This document shows positions 1 to 8,472 of a stretch of DNA of 44,330 nt, one piece after another (the stretch's first letter is position 1; every line of letters starts with the position of its first letter). Location: assembly GCA_018064365.1 (NCBI GenBank), contig JAGHVJ010000009.1, positions 1-44,330 on the forward strand, written 5' to 3'. Source of the stretch: Candidatus Enterousia onthequi (GTDB taxonomy: Bacteria > Pseudomonadota > Alphaproteobacteria > Rs-D84). The notes beneath the pieces were generated by a model, which was not told where the DNA came from, made no database searches, and saw nothing but the letters and a program-made list of their open reading frames with translations. The translations under genes were made by a program, and so were the position numbers.

Positions 1-14
1 GCAAAGTGTCGCAA

Positions 15-38
15 AAAAACCTAGGTTTTTGGTATACT
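15..38 (+). promoter_or_regulatory. Extended -10 promoter with a palindrome upstream
   Basis: A TG-n-TATACT extended -10 lies at 30-38, just after a perfect 16-bp palindrome centred on CCTAGG (15-30). No good -35 box is seen, which fits an extended -10 promoter. The same arrangement is conserved in inverted orientation at the other end of the window, upstream of the paralogous gene, which supports function. Confidence 0.6.
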
Positions 39-101
39 GTATGCAAAGGGAAAAACCTAAGGAAATCTAAGGAAAAATCAAAATATCGAGAGAGTAAAAA
101 A

Positions 102-1370
102 ATGCATAAAAAAACGTCTTTTTTAAGAGATTTTCAAAAAAACAGACTTTTTGCGTGTGTTTTTTGTGTGTTTTTCGCCTCCTCTGCACTCGCTAGCCTA
201 CCCGCTGGCTTCACCGAATTGGAATATATCGAATCCACCGGCACACAATGGATTGATACCGGGGTAAATTTTGATACTACAAACATTGGCTTTAAGACAA
301 TATCAGATAACACAGCAACTCAACCTCATATTGGTTCAGGAACAGCAAATTATATAATTGGTACATATGGAAATGGTTATGCCGGTGCATTTATTAGAAC
401 TTCTAATGGCACAAACAATACCATTGTGTTTGGTAATAGTGGTACTGGCGCTACTAATGAAAAATCGGTATCTTCTGTAGTTTCACAAGAAGATATCATT
501 GAATACAATTATAAAAATAGTAGGAAAAAATTGTTTAATAATATTGACACAAATTACGATATAGCCTCACACGATTATAATGGCAGCTTGCTTTTGTTTA
601 GCGTACAGAAGAATAATGTTTATACTTCAGCTATAAAAATGTATACTTGTGAAATTACAGATGGCAATACTATTATTCGCAACTTCATACCAGCAAAACG
701 CGATAGCGACGATGAAATTGGTATGTATGATAAAGCTTGGGATGGAAGTCAATACGGTGTAGTTGATTTAGGAACATTGAATTGGAACAAAGAATCAACA
801 AATGGATTCTTTACATCTTGGGATTTGCGTAATATAAAAAAGACAGGTCAGCTTAACTTATGGAACTCTTTTTATATAACACCCGTAAGCGAAGGAAGTC
901 CGCTTTTAATTCCAAATAAACACATAATAGGTCACGGGGTAGCTGACGTGTTTTATATACGTGATGATGAAGCGTATGCTTCTATGTCAGCATCTGAATT
1001 TAAACAAGCAATGTCTGGTGTAAAACTCTATTACCAACGCACAACTGATACCGAGTTTCATGGTCCTTTCTACACAAATGCTGGTACTGGGACGTTCGTT
1101 GCGGGGCCGGAAAAATCAATTTCAGACATTCAAATTGCAACGACAAAATTTGTGGATGATGAATTTAAGGCAGCTGAGGACCAGTTGGCAACAACTGTCC
1201 AAACAATTGAAAGTGTTGTTAGTCGCACGATTGCCCAGACCGGACAGATTCAGGTGTTGCAAGACACAAAACAAACGCGCCCTGATGAATCATGTCCTGC
1301 AAACATGAAATGCCTGCTGGTTCAAGACGAAGACGGCACACCACATTGGTACCCCATCATCGAACCATAA
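102..1370 (+). CDS. Secreted LamG-like surface protein (paralogue of the gene at 43271-44206)
   Basis: A 422-residue protein of unknown function, probably exported. I chose the ATG at 102, not the longer in-frame start, because it follows GAGAGAG and begins a signal peptide (MHKK, hydrophobic stretch, SALA cleavage site). The mature N terminus has the LEYIESTGTQ-IDTG motif common in LamG/concanavalin-like modules of gut bacteria. The centre (about residues 60-330) differs from the paralogue. The C terminus carries IATTKFVDDEF, a short helical stretch, then CPANMKCLLV and a terminal HWYP. The two paralogues match best in the leader, signal peptide and C terminus, as in variable surface proteins. 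Inferred role: surface recognition or adhesion; no substrate can be named. Confidence 0.75.
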   Translation: MHKKTSFLRDFQKNRLFACVFCVFFASSALASLPAGFTELEYIESTGTQWIDTGVNFDTTNIGFKTISDNTATQPHIGSGTANYIIGTYGNGYAGAFIRTSNGTNNTIVFGNSGTGATNEKSVSSVVSQEDIIEYNYKNSRKKLFNNIDTNYDIASHDYNGSLLLFSVQKNNVYTSAIKMYTCEITDGNTIIRNFIPAKRDSDDEIGMYDKAWDGSQYGVVDLGTLNWNKESTNGFFTSWDLRNIKKTGQLNLWNSFYITPVSEGSPLLIPNKHIIGHGVADVFYIRDDEAYASMSASEFKQAMSGVKLYYQRTTDTEFHGPFYTNAGTGTFVAGPEKSISDIQIATTKFVDDEFKAAEDQLATTVQTIESVVSRTIAQTGQIQVLQDTKQTRPDESCPANMKCLLVQDEDGTPHWYPIIEP

Positions 1371-1377
1371 ATTCCCC

Positions 1378-1397
1378 GGCGCATTTGCGCCTTTTTT
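1378..1397 (+). terminator. Rho-independent terminator
   Basis: GGCGC-ATTT-GCGCC stem followed by six T residues, eight bases after the stop codon of the LamG-like gene. Confidence 0.85.
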
Positions 1398-1398
1398 A

Positions 1399-1650
1399 TG
1401 CCGCTGTCTTTCGTCATACCGCCGCAGGGCGGTATCCAGTTGTCCATTGGACAACCTGTGTAATAATGCCAATTTTACCAGTGTGATAAAATCACACTGT
1501 CTCCTTCTTTATGAAAGAAGGGGACGGTGGTTTCACCACCGGTTTTCTTTGCAAAATCTACCCGTTGTCATTGCGAGCAAACGGAGTTCAACTTGGGCGA
1601 TGGCCCAAGGCCGAACGAGTGAGACGTGGCAATTCAGTCAATAATAAAGT
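1399..1650. repeat. Mosaic of short palindromic repeats
   Basis: No gene is seen here. Adjacent perfect inverted repeats include CAGTGTGAT/ATCACACTG (1479-1499), CCTTCTTT/AAAGAAGG (1503-1521) and CGGTGGT/ACCACCG (1525-1541), plus a GGCGGTAT palindrome and a TGTCATTGCGAGC-type unit (about 1567-1645). The same modules recur in other orders at 27958-28164 and 28602-28853, and partly at 31600-31697. Confidence 0.8.
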
Positions 1651-1691
1651 CCAGCATACATCACGAACCATTATATAAAAAAAAAATAAAA

Positions 1692-1705
1692 ACGGCCATA
1701 GCCGT
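1692..1705 (-). terminator. Rho-independent terminator
   Basis: On the minus strand an ACGGC/GCCGT stem is followed by a long T-rich run. It lies just past the stop codon of the small secreted protein at 1711-2115. Confidence 0.75.
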
Positions 1706-1710
1706 CTTTA

Positions 1711-2115
1711 TTATTTTATCACAACCCACTTTCTTGTTCCACTTGGACCACTCGCAGAAATATATCCACACTTGCATTTCGAGGTACCATTTGTTCCACA
1801 AGTACTTGGGCACACATTACCCGTCCCCGTCGGTTTTGCAATTCGACTACCCAAATTAGTAATACTGGTTCCATTACTTGTCACCGTAGAATTAGCCGAT
1901 GATGCCTTACCCGCCAAAGTATTAACATCTGTTTCCGCAGTTCCTGCCTTGCCATTAACAAACTTTGTTGTTGCAACAATAATCTTGCTGTCTTTAACAC
2001 TGGGGGTCTGTCCAGTCGCATATGTAGGATACGATGTAGAATCAGTAGGAAAAGCAAACGCCCCACCGACAGACATAACAGCCATAAACAATGCAAAAAA
2101 CAATGATTTTCTCAT
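1711..2115 (-). CDS. Small secreted protein with an ATTKFV motif
   Basis: A 134-residue protein of unknown function. It has a clear signal peptide (MRKS, hydrophobic core, AFA cleavage near residue 22) and a strong ribosome site (TTAGGAG) before the ATG. After the signal it has IIVATTKFVNGKAG, a Ser/Thr/Asn-rich middle, and a cysteine-rich tail (CPSTCG, KCKCGY) ending in RKW-hydrophobic residues. The ATTKFV motif and the Cys-then-Trp tail match the larger secreted proteins of this window, so it looks like a minimal family member. It has its own terminator and lies downstream of the ribosomal cluster terminator, so it is probably a separate unit. Confidence 0.7.
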   Translation of the reverse strand: MRKSLFFALFMAVMSVGGAFAFPTDSTSYPTYATGQTPSVKDSKIIVATTKFVNGKAGTAETDVNTLAGKASSANSTVTSNGTSITNLGSRIAKPTGTGNVCPSTCGTNGTSKCKCGYISASGPSGTRKWVVIK

Positions 2116-2281
2116 AACTTCTCCTAATAAAATTCTTCCTTTAAAAGGATTTTATCAAAAAACATATTTTCAACACAAGTAAAAAATACAACCAATATAA
2201 AAATAATTTCTATTCCCCAGAAAACCAAACAAAAAAAACAATCTTTCCGATTCGTTTTTTTATCAAAACAACGCAAAGAAA

Positions 2282-2307
2282 ATGCCTTGTCTAAATTGAC
2301 AAGGCAT
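2282..2307 (-). terminator. Terminator of the ribosomal protein cluster
   Basis: A perfect 10-bp stem (ATGCCTTGTC/GACAAGGCAT, 6-nt loop) followed on the minus strand by TTTTCTTT, eight bases after the rpsK stop. It ends the cluster before any rpoA or rplQ. Confidence 0.88.
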
Positions 2308-2315
2308 AATAAACA

Positions 2316-2699
2316 TTACACACGACGCACTTTCTTTGGACGGCACCCATTGTGTGGAATACGTGTCGTATCTGTAATACTTTGTACAATCAATCCGGCA
2401 TTTGCCAAACCACGCACAGCAGATTCACGACCCTGTCCAATACCACGCATCAAAACATCAACTGTTTTCATACCCATTTCTGCAACTTTCTTGCCAACAG
2501 CATCAGCAACAACCGTAGCCGCATATGGGGTCGATTTTTTTGCACCCTTGAAATTATTTGCGCCCGCTGTGGCCCATGTCAAAACCGCGCCAGACGGATC
2601 TGTAATTGTAATACGTGTATTATTATTTGTCGCAACAACATGCGCAATGCCATGCGATACTTTTTTAACAACTTTCTTTTTTGATTTAGTAATTGCCAT
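2316..2699 (-). CDS. rpsK: 30S ribosomal protein S11
   Basis: S11 binds 16S rRNA in the platform of the small subunit. The 127-residue product has the family's usual length and its GVSHGIAHVVATNNNTRITITD-type start, here beginning after a lysine-rich tail of about 15 residues, and ends in NGCRPKKVRRV. It follows rpsM by about 65 bp and is the last gene of the cluster. Usually rpoA and rplQ follow in Alphaproteobacteria; here a terminator does. Confidence 0.97.
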   Translation of the reverse strand: MAITKSKKKVVKKVSHGIAHVVATNNNTRITITDPSGAVLTWATAGANNFKGAKKSTPYAATVVADAVGKKVAEMGMKTVDVLMRGIGQGRESAVRGLANAGLIVQSITDTTRIPHNGCRPKKVRRV

Positions 2700-2763
2700 A
2701 TTTTTATACCTTTATCTAGATGTCTTCAATTAACTATCGTGTTAATCTCTACCCTAATTTTTA

Positions 2764-3141
2764 TTATTTACCCTTGGTTGCAGACCCAGCCACCACCACG
2801 CGTTTACCTTTACGAGTTCTGGCATTTGTCTGTGTCCGTTGTCCACGAACCGGCAAACGATTACGGTGACGAATACCGCGATATGTTTTCAAATCTTGCA
2901 AACGTTTGATATTCATTGCAACTTCACGACGAACATCACCTTCGACCTTGAAATTTTGTTCAATGTAATTAGAAATTTTGATAACATCTTCGTCAGTCAA
3001 ATCTTTCGCGCGCAAACCATCTTTTAATTTCAGAGCAGCACAAACCTGGGCGGCTTTTGCTGGACCAATACCATGGATGTATTGCAACGCAACTTCGATG
3101 CGTTTTTCTGATGGGATGTTAACACCTGCTATACGTGCCAT
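2764..3141 (-). CDS. rpsM: 30S ribosomal protein S13
   Basis: S13 sits in the head of the small subunit and contacts the P-site tRNA and the large subunit. The 125-residue product starts [14 protein letters not shown], has the helix-hairpin-helix IHGIGPAKA and the basic tail [16 protein letters not shown]. The gap of more than 150 bp after secY holds a promoter and hairpins, so rpsM-rpsK can be transcribed on their own. Confidence 0.97.
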   Translation of the reverse strand: MARIAGVNIPSEKRIEVALQYIHGIGPAKAAQVCAALKLKDGLRAKDLTDEDVIKISNYIEQNFKVEGDVRREVAMNIKRLQDLKTYRGIRHRNRLPVRGQRTQTNARTRKGKRVVVAGSATKGK

Positions 3142-3166
3142 CTTTTATTATCCTTTTTTTACTTGT

Positions 3167-3213
3167 GGACGATTATTCGTCCGATTAAAATCCAAAACTT
3201 TGGGGTGCCCAAA
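3167..3213 (-). promoter_or_regulatory. Hairpins in the rpsM leader
   Basis: Two perfect inverted repeats lie between the rpsM promoter and start codon: GGACGA/TCGTCC with a 4-nt loop (3167-3182) and TTTGGG/CCCAAA with a 3-nt loop (3199-3213). Alpha-operon leaders of other bacteria bind S4 as a translational repressor. Whether this one does is inference. Confidence 0.45.
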
Positions 3214-3242
3214 ATTTTGAAACTGCTTGATTTTGCCCAATT

Positions 3243-3270
3243 ATGTTATACTAAATCAGACAAAAGTCAA
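3243..3270 (-). promoter_or_regulatory. Sigma70-type promoter for rpsM-rpsK
   Basis: On the minus strand TTGACT is followed after 16 bp by TAACAT, in the secY-rpsM gap, about 100 bp before the rpsM start. Confidence 0.55.
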
Positions 3271-3297
3271 ATCTTGTTTTTGCACAAACGCCCCAAT

Positions 3298-4614
3298 TTA
3301 ACGGAAACGTCCCTGCTTTTGTGACTTTTTAACAACACCACTGTATTGTTTTGCCACTAAATAAGACTGAACCTGGGTCATCGTATCCAACACAACCCCA
3401 GCCACAATCAAAACACTGGTTCCGCCAATCACTAACGGCATCCCTGCGTGAGTATTCAAAATAATTGGAATCACACAGACAACAATCATATAGCAAACGC
3501 CAATCGCCGTTGTCCGCGACACAACACCATCTAAATAATTCATGGTTTGTTCACCGGGACGCACACCTGGAATATACCCACCGGCATTACGCAAATTATT
3601 GCTGGTTTCTTCGGAATTAAACACAACCGCCGTTTGGAAATACGCAAAGAACACTATCAAAACCGTAAACAACGCAATATAAGACCATGCCCCATACGTA
3701 AAGAACCCAATAATAGATTGCACAACCAAACTATCGCTTTGCGCAAAACGTTGAATAAATGCAGGTAACATCATAATAGACGATGCAAACACAGGTCCCA
3801 TAACACCAGACATATTCACCTTGATTGGCAAATAAGACGCATTTGTGTTCATCACACCGTTTGAAGCAACCTGACGTGGATACAAAATCTGAATACGACG
3901 TTGCGCCTGTTCAAAGAAAGCAATCAACGCAACAATACCGATAACAAATGCAATTATCAACATAATCATCGTTGGGGAAATTTGTCCAACACTGCCCAAC
4001 GAGAACAATTTACCAATACCTGATGGAACCTCGGCAATAATACCGGCAAAAATCAACAAAGATGCACCCTGGCCAACACCACGCGCAGTAATTTGCTCAG
4101 CCAACCACATAACAAACACCGTTCCGCCAACCAACGCAATCAACGCAGACAATTCAAAAGACCATCCCGGATTCACAACCGCAGCCACCCCATTTACCGG
4201 CGCCATCATTTCCAAACCACGAATAACCGCCCAACCTTGGATAACAGCTAAAACAACCGCCAAATAACGTGTATATTGATTGATTTTAACACGCCCAGAT
4301 TCGCCCTCTTTACGCAAATCAGTCAAAGTTTTACTGGTTGCCGTCAACAATTGCAAAACGATAGATGCAGAAATATATGGGAAAATGTTTAACGCCAAAA
4401 CCGACATACGCGACAAAGAACCACCCGCAAACATATCGAACATTCCCAACATACCACTACCTTCACCGGTAAACAAATGCAACACCGCCGATGCGTTAAC
4501 CCCAGGCAATGGGATAAAAGAACCAACACGATAAATAATCAACGCCCCTGCCGTAAATAAAATACGTTTTTGCAAATCTGTCAGATTTTTGAAAAAGTTT
4601 TTTATTGCTCTCAT
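3298..4614 (-). CDS. secY: Protein translocase subunit SecY
   Basis: Channel subunit of the Sec translocon in the inner membrane, exporting the many signal-peptide proteins seen here. From the chosen start (438 residues, MRAIKNFFKNLTDLQKRI) the protein shows the usual ten hydrophobic segments, the plug/TM1-2 region with PLPGVNASAV, and a C-terminal QVQSYLVAKQYSG. A longer in-frame start at 4668 was rejected: it lacks a ribosome site and its extra residues are not typical, while the chosen ATG follows GGAAAG. It comes directly after rplO; adk, the usual next gene in Alphaproteobacteria, is missing. Confidence 0.97.
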   Translation of the reverse strand: MRAIKNFFKNLTDLQKRILFTAGALIIYRVGSFIPLPGVNASAVLHLFTGEGSGMLGMFDMFAGGSLSRMSVLALNIFPYISASIVLQLLTATSKTLTDLRKEGESGRVKINQYTRYLAVVLAVIQGWAVIRGLEMMAPVNGVAAVVNPGWSFELSALIALVGGTVFVMWLAEQITARGVGQGASLLIFAGIIAEVPSGIGKLFSLGSVGQISPTMIMLIIAFVIGIVALIAFFEQAQRRIQILYPRQVASNGVMNTNASYLPIKVNMSGVMGPVFASSIMMLPAFIQRFAQSDSLVVQSIIGFFTYGAWSYIALFTVLIVFFAYFQTAVVFNSEETSNNLRNAGGYIPGVRPGEQTMNYLDGVVSRTTAIGVCYMIVVCVIPIILNTHAGMPLVIGGTSVLIVAGVVLDTMTQVQSYLVAKQYSGVVKKSQKQGRFR

Positions 4615-4676
4615 CGTTTTACTTTCCAGATATGATTCATGCCCCATGGAAACAAAATCCCGGGGCATAATAATTA

Positions 4677-5135
4677 TTATTTATTAGAAATTTTTCCACC
4701 AGCTTTCACAATCGCTTCTTCTGCCGCTTTGGACCATTTGTCCGCAACAACAGTCACAGCAGTTTTGATTTCGCCTTTGGCCAATACTTTCAAACCATCC
4801 ATTTCACGATTGATGATTTTTGCAGCCAACAAAGATTCTTTTGTAATCGGCTGTTTTGCATCAATTTTGCCAGACTTAATGAATTTTTCAATATCGCCCA
4901 AATTGATTGTCACAAAGTGTTTTGCAAATGGATTTGTAAAACCAAACTTTGGGAAACGACGCAAAATTGGCATTTGACCACCTTGGAAAGTAGCCTGTTT
5001 GCGAGAACCCGCACGCGCCTTTTGACCTTTGTTTCCACGACCCGCAGTTTTACCATACCCAGATGCCAAACCACGACCAACGCGTTTAACATCTTTACGA
5101 GCACCAAAATTATCCATCAAAGCATTTAATTTCAT
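4677..5135 (-). CDS. rplO: 50S ribosomal protein L15
   Basis: L15 is a late-assembling 23S rRNA binding protein. The 152-residue product has the diagnostic basic, glycine-rich N terminus (GARKDVKRVGRGLASGYGK-type, residues about 11-35) and the FPKFGF motif. A good ribosome site (AAAAGGAT) precedes the ATG. It lies in the usual position between rpmD and secY. Confidence 0.97.
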   Translation of the reverse strand: MKLNALMDNFGARKDVKRVGRGLASGYGKTAGRGNKGQKARAGSRKQATFQGGQMPILRRFPKFGFTNPFAKHFVTINLGDIEKFIKSGKIDAKQPITKESLLAAKIINREMDGLKVLAKGEIKTAVTVVADKWSKAAEEAIVKAGGKISNK

Positions 5136-5212
5136 TTTATATCCTTTTTCCTATGACCATAAATATAGTCTATTTCGCACATAATACAAGATTACGTACT
5201 CGGTTTATTTTA

Positions 5213-5392
5213 TTATTTTTCAACAATTTCCACCAAGTGTTGAACACGTGCAATCATGCCACGAACACTTTCTGTATCGTTCAATTCATGGGTTTTACCA
5301 ATGCGGCCCAACCCTAAACCCAACACAATCTTGCGTTGATATTCTGGACGACCGATAATGCTTTTCACTTGTTTTACAGTTATTTTAGCCAT
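5213..5392 (-). CDS. rpmD: 50S ribosomal protein L30
   Basis: A 59-residue L30, read directly from the minus strand between rpsE and rplO. It starts MAKITVKQVKS and contains IIGRPEYQRKIVLGLGLGRI, with HELNDTESVRGMI after it, the usual L30 fold and length. It ends in VEIVEK. L30 is a single-domain 23S rRNA-binding protein and is missing from some reduced genomes, so its presence is informative. Confidence 0.95.
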   Translation of the reverse strand: MAKITVKQVKSIIGRPEYQRKIVLGLGLGRIGKTHELNDTESVRGMIARVQHLVEIVEK

Positions 5393-5416
5393 GTCTATCT
5401 CCCTTGAGGTAACGCA

Positions 5417-5974
5417 TTATTTTGTTTCTTCTGATACAGTTTCTAATTTCTTGCCATCACGACCAGCAATGATTTCTGCAACTGTTTTACCACGACGTGC
5501 AGCAACAGTTTTTGGAGAATTCATTTTCGCAAAAGCCAAGAAAGCAGCACGAATCATATTGTTTGGATTATTTGAACCTTGGGATTTAACAACCACATCT
5601 TGGACACCCAAACATTCAAACACCGCACGCAACGCACCACCCGCAATAATACCAGTACCTGGAACAGCACTACGTACAACCAATTTACTCGCACCGTATT
5701 TAGCCGCTGTATCATGATGCAAAGTACGACCTTCTTTTAATGGAACGCGCATCATTTTTGCCTTGGCAGCCTTGGTTGCTTTCTGCACAGCAGCCTGCAC
5801 TTCCAATGCTTTACCCTTACCAAAACCAACACGACCTGCCTTGTCCCCCACGACAACCAATGCCGAGAAAGACATATTGCGACCACCTTTTACTGTTTTA
5901 GAAACACGATTGATAGAAACTAATTTATCTACCAAGTTATCCGTTTGCAATTTTTTATCATCAAAACGTGCCAT
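5417..5974 (-). CDS. rpsE: 30S ribosomal protein S5
   Basis: S5 helps form the decoding-site and mRNA entry region. The 185-residue product has the N-terminal double-stranded RNA-binding-like domain (residues about 10-80, with [22 protein letters not shown]) and the C-terminal domain with [17 protein letters not shown]. It is within the normal size range and sits between rplR and rpmD. Confidence 0.97.
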   Translation of the reverse strand: MARFDDKKLQTDNLVDKLVSINRVSKTVKGGRNMSFSALVVVGDKAGRVGFGKGKALEVQAAVQKATKAAKAKMMRVPLKEGRTLHHDTAAKYGASKLVVRSAVPGTGIIAGGALRAVFECLGVQDVVVKSQGSNNPNNMIRAAFLAFAKMNSPKTVAARRGKTVAEIIAGRDGKKLETVSEETK

Positions 5975-5990
5975 TGTAATCTCCGTTTAA

Positions 5991-6347
5991 TTAAATTCTT
6001 ACACCACCTGCGCGAATCGCTTCACACAGTGCCTTTACACGACCATGATAACGAAAACCACCACGATCAAAATAACAATTGTCTTGAATACCGGCCTTTA
6101 CAGCACGTTCAGCAAATGTTTTACCAACCAATTCTGCCCCAGCAATATTCCACCCATTGGCACTAAAACCTTTTTCCTTACTGGATGCAGCACACAATGT
6201 GTGACCACGCGTATCGTCAATCGCTTGGATTTCAATATGACGACCTGAACGAAAAACCGACAAACGGATTTTACCAGGATTTTTTCTTTTCAACGCACCA
6301 CGATTTGCCAAAGTACGTCTTTCAACCGAAGTCAAATGTTTTAACAT
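5991..6347 (-). CDS. rplR: 50S ribosomal protein L18
   Basis: L18 binds 5S rRNA and docks it on the large subunit. The ATG at 6347 (118 residues, MLKHLTSVERR) was chosen over an upstream in-frame codon because AAAAGGA lies just before it and the length is right for the family. Typical features are RLSVFRSGRHIEIQAID and the C-terminal FDRGGFRYHGRVKALCEAIRAGG. Confidence 0.96.
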   Translation of the reverse strand: MLKHLTSVERRTLANRGALKRKNPGKIRLSVFRSGRHIEIQAIDDTRGHTLCAASSKEKGFSANGWNIAGAELVGKTFAERAVKAGIQDNCYFDRGGFRYHGRVKALCEAIRAGGVRI

Positions 6348-6368
6348 TTTTTTTCCTTTTTTTTTCAA

Positions 6369-6386
6369 TTCCCGTAACAGCGGAAA
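6369..6386. repeat. 18-bp intergenic repeat, copy 1
   Basis: TTCCCGTAACAGCGGAAA, an imperfect hairpin, between the 43-residue ORF and rplR. An identical copy lies at 8473-8490. Confidence 0.8.
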
Positions 6387-6518
6387 TTATCTTGTTTTTT
6401 GTTGTCTTATGTGTTGTTTCCATTTCTGTCCCGAAAAATAATCCCCTGCATATTCACGCATCAACTTAAAAAATTGAATTAAATTTTCTTTAAAAGTTGC
6501 TTTATTTTCCACGGACAT
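6387..6518 (-). CDS. Unrecognised 43-residue ORF in the spc operon
   Basis: A small ORF of unknown function between rplF and rplR, where these genes normally lie next to each other. ATG at 6518 follows AAGG at a workable distance and begins 14 bp after the rplF stop. The product (MSVENKATFK...QQKTR) is basic and rich in Lys, Gln and Phe, with a central amphipathic helix around residues 8-25, and has no signal peptide or membrane segment. It could encode a ribosome-associated small protein or be chance coding in a 180-bp intergenic insert. No homologue is recognised. Confidence 0.45.
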   Translation of the reverse strand: MSVENKATFKENLIQFFKLMREYAGDYFSGQKWKQHIRQQKTR

Positions 6519-6531
6519 AACAGATACCTTT

Positions 6532-7083
6532 TTATTTCTTCTTACCTTCTTTGCGACGGATTTCTTCGCCCTTGTAGAAGATACCTTTACCTTTATACGG
6601 ATCTGCTTTGCGGATTTTATGAATTTTATCAGCAAACAAACCTAATGCGCATTTATCAATACCACTGATTGTAAATTCAGTTGGTTTTTCACCAATTTTA
6701 ACAGACAAACCAGCCGGAATTTCCATAACAACATCATGAGAAAAACCAACAATCAATATCAATTTATTGCCTGCAACCGATGCTTTATATCCAACACCGT
6801 TCATATACATATCTTTGGAAAAACCATTTGTCACACCCATAACAGCAGATTTAATATTACGTGCCATTGTTCCCCACATTGCACGTGAAGCCTTATCTTC
6901 TGCATCTTTTGGTGTCACAACAACAGCACCATCTTTAACTTCTAAATCAACCAGATGAGCGTTTTTAGTATCCACATCAACTTTCAATTCGCCCTTTGGA
7001 CCTTTTACAATCACAGCATTATCTTTGATTTCCACAGACACACCGTCTTGCAATTTTACTGGATATTTTCCTGCACGAGACAT
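6532..7083 (-). CDS. rplF: 50S ribosomal protein L6
   Basis: L6 binds 23S rRNA near the factor-binding site. The 183-residue product is of standard length, starts MSRAGKYPV, has the two L6 repeats (first about residues 10-80, second about 85-170) and the C-terminal signature IRKADPYKGKGIFYKGEEIRRKEGKKK. It follows rpsH by 23 bp in the usual order. Confidence 0.97.
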   Translation of the reverse strand: MSRAGKYPVKLQDGVSVEIKDNAVIVKGPKGELKVDVDTKNAHLVDLEVKDGAVVVTPKDAEDKASRAMWGTMARNIKSAVMGVTNGFSKDMYMNGVGYKASVAGNKLILIVGFSHDVVMEIPAGLSVKIGEKPTEFTISGIDKCALGLFADKIHKIRKADPYKGKGIFYKGEEIRRKEGKKK

Positions 7084-7106
7084 TTCTTAATCCTTATATT
7101 TCTAAA

Positions 7107-7505
7107 TTAGATAACCTTGCACAACACTTCGCCACCAACGTTCATCAAGCGAGCCTTGTGATCTGTCATAACGCCATGTGGTGTAGAAACAATCGCAATA
7201 CCTAAACCGTTCAAAACCTTTGGCATTTTTGCACAACCTGAATAAACACGACGACCAGGTCTGGACACAACAGAAATTTCTTGGATTGCACCAACACCGC
7301 CATTGTATTTCAATTCGACAACCAAATTAGAACGATGTTCGTCGATTTTTTCTTCGCGAAAATCAGTGATAAAACCTTCGTCCTTTAATACAGTCAAAAC
7401 TGCAACACGCAATTTGCTGTTTGGGACAGTTATAAATTCTTTACCGGCAGATTGACCATTACGAATACGGGTCAACATATCTCCGATTGGGTGTGATAAT
7501 GACAT
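7107..7505 (-). CDS. rpsH: 30S ribosomal protein S8
   Basis: S8 is a primary 16S rRNA-binding protein and in other bacteria represses spc-operon translation. The 132-residue product has the usual start (MSLSHPIGDMLTRIRNGQ) and the C-terminal RNA-binding motif GIAIVSTPHGVMTDHKAR. No S8-binding mimic was identified in this window. Confidence 0.97.
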   Translation of the reverse strand: MSLSHPIGDMLTRIRNGQSAGKEFITVPNSKLRVAVLTVLKDEGFITDFREEKIDEHRSNLVVELKYNGGVGAIQEISVVSRPGRRVYSGCAKMPKVLNGLGIAIVSTPHGVMTDHKARLMNVGGEVLCKVI

Positions 7506-7585
7506 CTTTTACTCCTTACAATCAGTTTGTGGAAAATCCACACACTTTTCCCAGCTGCATTGTCCACAACTGGCGTTTTTAAATT

Positions 7586-7888
7586 TTACCAACTGGACTT
7601 ACGAACGCCCGGCAATTTACCTTCGGATGCCATGGTCCGTAATTGTTGGCGACACAGACCGAACATACGTGAATAACCACGCGCACGGCCAGTAACCGAA
7701 CAACGATTATGCAAACGTGTTGGATTCGCGTTACGTGGCAACTTTGCCAACTTTTTCATCGCATCCATACGTTCATCTGGTGTTGCATTTACAGACATTT
7801 TTTCTTTGATTGCTTCGCGTTTTTTGGCATATTGGGCAACCAATTTTTCACGTCTATGTTGTTTATTTATCAATGCTAATTTTGCCAT
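7586..7888 (-). CDS. rpsN: 30S ribosomal protein S14 (zinc-free type)
   Basis: The 100-residue form of S14 that lacks the CxxC zinc pair, the usual type in Alphaproteobacteria. It contains LPRNANPTRLHNRCSVTGRARGY and ends GVRKSSW. S14 binds the head of the small subunit. It lies between rplE and rpsH, with about 80 bp to rpsH. Confidence 0.97.
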   Translation of the reverse strand: MAKLALINKQHRREKLVAQYAKKREAIKEKMSVNATPDERMDAMKKLAKLPRNANPTRLHNRCSVTGRARGYSRMFGLCRQQLRTMASEGKLPGVRKSSW

Positions 7889-7905
7889 CTTTATTCCTTA
7901 CTGCT

Positions 7906-8451
7906 TTATTTCAAAACCAACGGCAAGCCAATTTTCGTCAGCAATGCGCGTGCTTCGTCATCTGTTTTTGCTGTTGTTGCGATAACAATATCCATACCAC
8001 GGATAGCATCAATTTTATCAACAGAAATTTCTGGAAAGATTAAGTGTTCTTTGATACCGAACGCATAATTTCCACGACCATCAAATTTAGATTTTGACAA
8101 GCCTCTAAAATCCTTTACACGTGGCAATGCAACCGTAATCAATTTATCCAAGAAATCATACATACGTTTACCACGCAATGTAACCTTGGTTCCAATAGGT
8201 TGACCTTCACGTAAACGATATGTTGCAATAGATTTCTTTGCAACAGTCACCACTGGCTTTTGAGCCGCAATCGCTGTCAAATCAACAACCGCAGCATCTA
8301 ATTTTTTCTTATCGCTAACAGCCTCGCCGACACCCATATTCAACACAATTTTGGTCAATTTCGGCACAGCCAAAGCATTTGTGTACCCGAATTCTTTTAC
8401 CAATTCTGGCACAACTTGTTTTTCATAAATTTCACGCAATCTGCTTTGCAT
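7906..8451 (-). CDS. rplE: 50S ribosomal protein L5
   Basis: L5 binds 5S rRNA and contacts the P-site tRNA. The 181-residue product is full length with [13 protein letters not shown] near residue 35, [13 protein letters not shown], and a C-terminal [18 protein letters not shown]. It is preceded by an 18-bp repeat shared with the rplR gap. Confidence 0.97.
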   Translation of the reverse strand: MQSRLREIYEKQVVPELVKEFGYTNALAVPKLTKIVLNMGVGEAVSDKKKLDAAVVDLTAIAAQKPVVTVAKKSIATYRLREGQPIGTKVTLRGKRMYDFLDKLITVALPRVKDFRGLSKSKFDGRGNYAFGIKEHLIFPEISVDKIDAIRGMDIVIATTAKTDDEARALLTKIGLPLVLK

Positions 8452-8472
8452 TTTTATATTCCTTAATTTTAG

